Shown here one piece after another: positions 58,201-64,000 of a DNA stretch of 64,000 bases. The notes under the pieces are model-generated. The model searched no databases. It had not been told where the DNA came from and worked only from the letters and a program-made list of their open reading frames with translations. How positions within the stretch are numbered: position 1 is the stretch's first letter; each line of letters begins with the position of its first letter. A program made the translations under genes and the position numbers. The DNA is from Dasyornis broadbenti (taxonomy: Eukaryota; Chordata; Aves; Passeriformes; Dasyornithidae), in contig VZRN01003365.1 in NCBI GenBank assembly GCA_013397935.1, positions 1,447,431 through 1,511,430 of the forward strand. The letters are read 5' to 3'.

Positions 58201-61200
58201 AGAAGATGACAATACCCAGCTCAGGCTGTAAAGACAGGGCTAAAATAGCTGCCACTTCTTCATTTTGGAAACAGCCCATCAAACCTGATCTTCTTGAGGT
58301 TTCTTGTAAATTTTTAGGATCAGGTTTTCAGAGCAACTGGGCAAAACCTGGCTGTATCTGAATGGCACCATTCTGAACACCTGCCTCTCAAACGCTCGTG
58401 CTTCAGGAAGCTGCCTGGATTGTGGAAAATGGGGAATTATTTTGCTGTCTGCATTAGATGTTTTGTTTTGCTATCCTCATTCTGCTTGAAAAGTGCCAGT
58501 TAAAAACACGGGGCTCCCAAGCTCCTGAATCCTTTCCACAGCAGAGCACGACATCCAACGCTAAAGCTCACTCTTGTGGTACTGCTATGCAAACACAAGC
58601 CCTTCCTTAGAGGCAAACTCGATTCAGAATCTACTTCAGCAAAACACAAAGCTCATCAGGAGTTGAGAAATCATGTCTTAATTTTCTGTGAATTAAGATG
58701 ACATTTTCTATTCCTAATTTTAAATGGAAGATGTTTATTATGGAAATTAATGGCAGGTCTTACTCTTATAATAAATGTGTTAATAGAAGAAAAAATCCCT
58801 TCCATTAAATAAGAGATTGCATGTCTCGTAGATATGGCAGAAATATTAAAAAGGCTGATTCAGGTGCTTATAAGCACAACCTTCCAATTGTGCTTGAATA
58901 TCTTCCACTTCTAAGAGTTATTTTGCCCAGGCTACATTTGATTTCCCAGGCTGAAACCTCTCCTTTGCGATCATGCGCGGAGCCTCGAGGGCCGGGAGAG
59001 CCTGGGAAGGGCACAGATATGGAAAACAACTGGACACCCTTTAGTTTTGCAAAAGCAGAACCTGTTCCCCCCAGACGAAAGCTAATTCATAGGACATTTT
59101 TCTGACAGCCAGCACTGTCTGTGCTGATTAAAGAATTGTGTGATCACATAGAGAAAGTGGCAGGGAGCTGCTGTGTCATCTCCCAGTGGGGCTGCTGCTG
59201 CTGGGAATCGGCCTCGTCTGAGTCACTTTGTTCTGGCACCAAGCTGGGCTCACGTTTGGCCTTTCCTTGGCCACAGGGGAACTGGGAGCAAAACTTCAGG
59301 AAGAAATCTGGATTCGTTTACAGACGTTCCCTAAATGCCTCGGGGTGGACAGAAAGTCTCCCGGAGCTGAGAAGCTGGGATTTCCCAACTGATCAGGAGT
59401 GTGGAGGTGAAAGGATGGAGCTGCCTGGCCTCAGGTAGGGACTCCACAGCATAGCGAAGGCTAGCAGCTCATGGCAGGGAGTGTCTCACTTGGGGAACAT
59501 CTCTCTTGGGCAGGGCTGAAGTGCTGCTGGATTTGATTTTATTCCTGAAAAATGAAGGGGCGAAAAAAATCTTCCCACGTGACTGAGCCCTGAGGAAGAT
59601 GTGAATGTTTCCTTCCAGTAACACAGCAAAGAGAATCTTGAATCTGGAGGATGAGCTATGAGATCTGAGAAGACTTGTGAGCCTGACCAAAGGTGCAGGA
59701 AAAGGTCCAAAAATGGCACATAGGGCAGGATTGTCAGGAGGTTCAGGCTTTGAAAGTGGATGGGGGGAAACAGAAGTTGCATTTCTTGGCTGTTGGTCAG
59801 AAGGCATCAAAACTCCCCCACTCAGTGTAGGGTCTCCATCCCTCTCCCAGGTCCTGCTGGAAGTCACCCCATGAGCTCCAGGGACTGCTCCAAAAAGTCC
59901 CGCATGGGCTCTGACCCCAGACCAAGCAGCGTCAGCAATGATGGTTTTGTCCCTTCCTGTTCAACAGAGGAAAAATTCCACCTTTATGATGCACTCAAAC
60001 ACAGGACTTTCTCCTCCTGAGTATATCATGGATCACATGAAATTACATTAATATGATCCCAGCAGCTCTCAAATAGAAAATTTCATGGGGAGTTTTGAAA
60101 TCCTAAAACTTCTCATTTCTTGGAGAGTTCAGGGGAAAAAAAAAAAAGTTTTCAATATATATTTTTTGAGTTTTCTGAGAACTGGAATTCCATGGACTTA
60201 ATGTTTCATCTTCTTTTGTACTTTTTTGTTATTCCAAGTCAAAAAATGAATGGTGTTTAGATAATTTCCCTTTTTCTGCTTAATATTTGCTGCAAGCTCT
60301 TATTATCTAAACTATGGATGGTCACCTAGAGATGAACAGATTAATTTTTTAATACAAACCCAGGCTGGACGAGGCTGCACTTTGCCTTACTGCAAAGCTT
60401 GTCATTAAAACTCATTCGATTTTGAATGAGGCTTTTTTCCCTTTCCCCTCATTGTTTTGAAAGAAACAATAAATTTTCCTGGACAATTAGAAAATGACAA
60501 TTCTAAAGGACTGGAAGAACAGGTCTGCTGAATGAATCCAGGCATACCTGTAACTGCTTTGGTAGAAGGGAACAATTCTGAAAAAACAACATTTTTGCAG
60601 GGCTTCATCCTCTGAGTCATTGGCTGCTTTTTAATGGCAACTAACACCAAATTGGGCTTATTAAGGGTGAAGAAGCCCTGAGCCTCTGCCAGGGCTGGAT
60701 TCTTTTTCTTGTGTGGATGCAAAATGCAGTGGAGATGTTTGGGAATGGCTTAACAGGCAGGAGCTTGATATTAGGGTTACAAAAACAGAGCTAACAGGCA
60801 TGCGAAAGGAAAACTGGGAACACTGCTAACTCCTTTCCAAATTTAAGGCAGAATGAAGGGATTTCTTGATTAAGTCTCTTTAGAAGTTAATTTACCAAAA
60901 CATTCAGTTAAGAAAAGAAATGTGAATAAACATGAGCATCCCCCATTATTGTAACACGGTTCTTTCCCCAGAGCTGGGAGCTGAAATCCCCAAACCTCAC
61001 CAAGAAAGCATCACACACAGCCAGCAGTGGACATCAAAGGCACCAGGGCTGTAATCCTCTGAGGGCTCCAGACCAAGTTCTCTGATTTAAAGTGGGGATT
61101 TTCAGGAGGAAAGGAAAAGTAGGCTTTGAATTGCTCAAATGCCAAATATGTTTGTGAGCAGGTTGGGTCTGTGCTGCTGTAACCATGTCACTGCTGCTTT

Positions 61201-64000
61201 GGGGCTCCACTCTGGGACTGGCAGGCACAGAGCAGGAATGGAACCCTCATAGCTGCTGAACTCTGCTGAAAATACTCAAAACCTACCCAGGGCACAGAGA
61301 AATGGGCAAATTTATCTCCTCTTATGGGTTAAATGTATTCTGGTCCTGATCTGTAGCTGGGGAAGTCAACTGGAGCTGCCTTCCAGTCTTCTTCCTGCAG
61401 TCACATGTACATGTGACAAATACATGTTCTCCTCCCCCAAAAAAAACCCTAAACAAAACAAAGGAAAATCAAATCAGAACTAAAACATGCTATTACAATA
61501 AAACCAGTCATTATGCGTTTGTAAATATGCCTTCATCCCCTCTCTTAAAGCACTTTTTCTTCCACATGGCAGAAAATCTCAAACCCCGGAGAAGGTGATT
61601 TTTGCAGGAAGCAACTCTTATTCTTATTCTTTTATAAAAGTCTGAAATTATTGTCCCAAGACCTACTCTACAATTTCCCCGGAAATGATTATGAATGGCA
61701 GAATTAACAAAAGAGCTTACAAAGAAATTGTTATAGCTATTATTAATGTGTATATTCAGCCAGACATTTGGAGAGGAGATCTGGTTTTTCTTCTTTGTCC
61801 TGCAACACCCCATGAACAACTCACATGTGTTGGTAGATTGTTGTGCCTGCTCAGACAAACCCATAGTTCATAGTGAAAAAACAATCCGTGTATTTTGAAT
61901 TTCTTGTATTTTGCCAGAAGTGAAGGAAACTGCGAGCAAACAGTTGAATCTTGAGGAAAGGTGATTTAAATTTACCAATAACAGTGTCCTCATAACGGTT
62001 GACTTAGGAAATTATGAGAGGAATGAAAGGGAACGTTCCCTTGGTTTCATTCCCCAGTGTCATTCCTCACCATAATGTAATTTTAAGTGCTGCCTTTTAT
62101 ATTGTTGCTTTGCAGGTTGCCTGTTTTTAAAGATACACTGTCACATAAAATCAAACAATGCTTTACCTCTGCAATGAATAACACTTCATCGCCTAAACCT
62201 GATTGTTAAAATGGCATGTTAGTCCATCCATAAATCACCGCTGAAATCCTGACCTTACTGAAATCAATAGAGCTTTGCCACCAGTTCCCGTGGGGCCAGA
62301 ATTCAGCCTCCAGGCTTGATGGATATCCAGAGTGAACAATATCTCCAATTACTCTCTTAGGCTGGGCAAGTGAATTCCTTGTTGCCATTTCTTTCCTGCT
62401 TTCACAGCCCCTCACGTCTTCAAAGGGCACTTGGGCTGCTCAGTCTGATGGGCTGCCAAGGCTTGGGCTGAGAGATGCTGCTGACAAACCTCTTCCTGCA
62501 AACACTTCAGCCCATCCAGAGCTTTAACATTCCTCTGGAGCCATAGCCCAGCTTTGTCATAAATGACAGAGCTGTGGCTGAGGTTATTGCCCATTTTACA
62601 TCCCTGGGTCGGGTGCAGGAGCAAGGCACAAAATGTTTTCTCTTTTCATTTATTCAGACAGTGAGTAATAAGCTTGGTACTTATTTCTGTTGCTTTAGAC
62701 AATGAAGGGAAAATATTTCCCTCTTTGTTTTTGCCCAAATCACTCTAACTGCCTCCTGGAAAGTCCACTTCATGAAAGGAAAACACATTTGAAAGTGTAG
62801 CTGGTAAGTTCACCACTCAGAGATTGAAAAAGCAGTGTTTGATCTCTAATCAAGCTTTCCAGGTCGACGTGTTCACCGCAGTGTGTTTACTCATGCTTCA
62901 TCTAATTTAGATTTAAATAGTTATCAAATGTCTCTCTAAGACCATTCTTTAAAAATTAGAGGAGAACATGGGAAAAATCTTCAGATTTTACCTCCCCATA
63001 GCTCTAGCAAGTTTTGGCCCAAACTTGGTGGTTTTTACTCCCTTGCACATCGGCTTTAAGGGTGGGAGTAGGACAAGGAGCTGCACATCGCATCAGTGCA
63101 TTAACCCCGAGGCTTCCTTTAGGACTGTCATCCTGGGAGCCAGGGGAGGGGTTTTTCTCTCTGCTGCTGTTTTAAAAGGGAACGTGAGCAGCAGCAGCGC
63201 CATGTGGCAGGCGAGGTGCCGCCGGCAGTGCTGCCAGCACTCCCACAGGTACGCAGGGCCAGGAGCAAGCACTTCAAAATGCTTCTCAACACAAGTCCCA
63301 GGGCTTATTTCATTGCCTTCCTAAAGCCTGGAATCAAACACGGAGTGTATCGGATGTCTCCAGCAGCAACTCAACTCATGCACTCTTGTAAATCTCCCTC
63401 GTAATCCCCCTGCTGCTGACACTTTATTAGCCAGGCATTCCGGGGCTGTGCTTTACTGGGGCACCCCTAAGTGATTGCAGATGGGAGCGCTGTGCTGGGC
63501 TCAGATGTGCTACCACAGAGCTCTCTTCATATTTTCCATGCTCTGCCTCATTTGTCAGATTGTTTTTAACCCTGTTGTGTTCAGGATGTTTTCTACCTCA
63601 GCCAAGGTGCTGAAGGTGGACGGGACACCCAGATATTGTGACGGATGCGAGGCCAGTCCTCTCTGCTGAACCACGGAATCTTAAAAGCTGCCTGCATTGA
63701 ATCTCCAACAAGAAATGCTGGGCAGGGTGAGGAGACATGTCAGTTTTCCAGAGGGAAGCTGGGAATTGCATGGAGCTGCCCAAAGCAGCAGAGATAAGAG
63801 GTGATGGATCCACACCACGGAGTTTCACATGCTCAGCCATAGCACAGCTCTCAGCAGGTCTCATGAGTGCACAGGGAGAGCCATTGGCTGAGACAGAGGA
63901 AGTTTCTGGATTAATAGTCCCTATGAATGCCACGTTAACAAACATACATTTCATCCAGGCCTAGATCTGGGTCTCTGCTCTGAGCTGCCCCATGTTTTCA

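Larger units (their letters stand above)
48661..64000. other. Intergenic: no gene seen
   Basis: Unique sequence with AC, TC and TA simple repeats, a MIR-like relic and candidate elements. AT-rich stretches at 62000-62220 (CACATAAAATCAAACAATGC) and 62830-62960 (CTCTAATCAAGC, TCATCTAATTTAG) might be regulatory. No frame exceeds 136 codons. No coding signal, tRNA or retroviral remains were recognised. Confidence 0.65.

Overview
The window looks like one bird chromosome segment. It holds a single recognisable protein-coding gene, the homeobox gene MSX2, on the + strand, with a coding span of 24464-28835. Bird origin is inferred from two CR1 retrotransposon 3' ends (5189-5320 and 24950-25080), the two-exon Msx structure, and a predicted 261-residue protein that reads as MSX2 throughout. 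Gaps (N at 4671, 21004 and 33370-33390) show a draft assembly.

Layout. 1-17.4 kb: non-coding DNA with simple repeats, one CR1 3' end and a few AT-rich stretches that could be conserved elements. 17.4-24.3 kb: CpG-rich patches alternating with AT-rich, homeodomain-site-bearing blocks; this is the proximal upstream regulatory region. 24.25-24.46 kb: a TATA-less, CpG-island promoter with two CCAAT boxes in opposite orientation, GC boxes and a CRE-like site. 24464-24824: coding exon 1 (Groucho-binding eh1 motif). 24825-28410: one GT-AG intron carrying a CR1 fragment. 28411-28835: coding exon 2 (homeodomain and Msx C-terminus). 28836 to about 30425: 3' UTR with several polyadenylation signals. 30.7-37.3 kb: more CpG-rich patches interleaved with AT-rich candidate enhancers, plus a perfect 14-bp inverted repeat. 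38-64 kb: non-coding sequence without recognisable genes, with simple repeats, a MIR-like relic and a few candidate conserved blocks.

MSX2 is a BMP-responsive transcriptional repressor acting in limb, neural crest, skull, tooth and feather development. The surroundings (no other gene, many CpG islands over about 20 kb, AT-rich blocks with TAATTA-type sites) fit the regulatory landscape of a developmental transcription factor. I found no operon-like system, CRISPR array, intact mobile element, tRNA or rRNA, and nothing that I can defend as a new biological system. The enhancer calls rest on composition and motifs only, and need alignment to other genomes.
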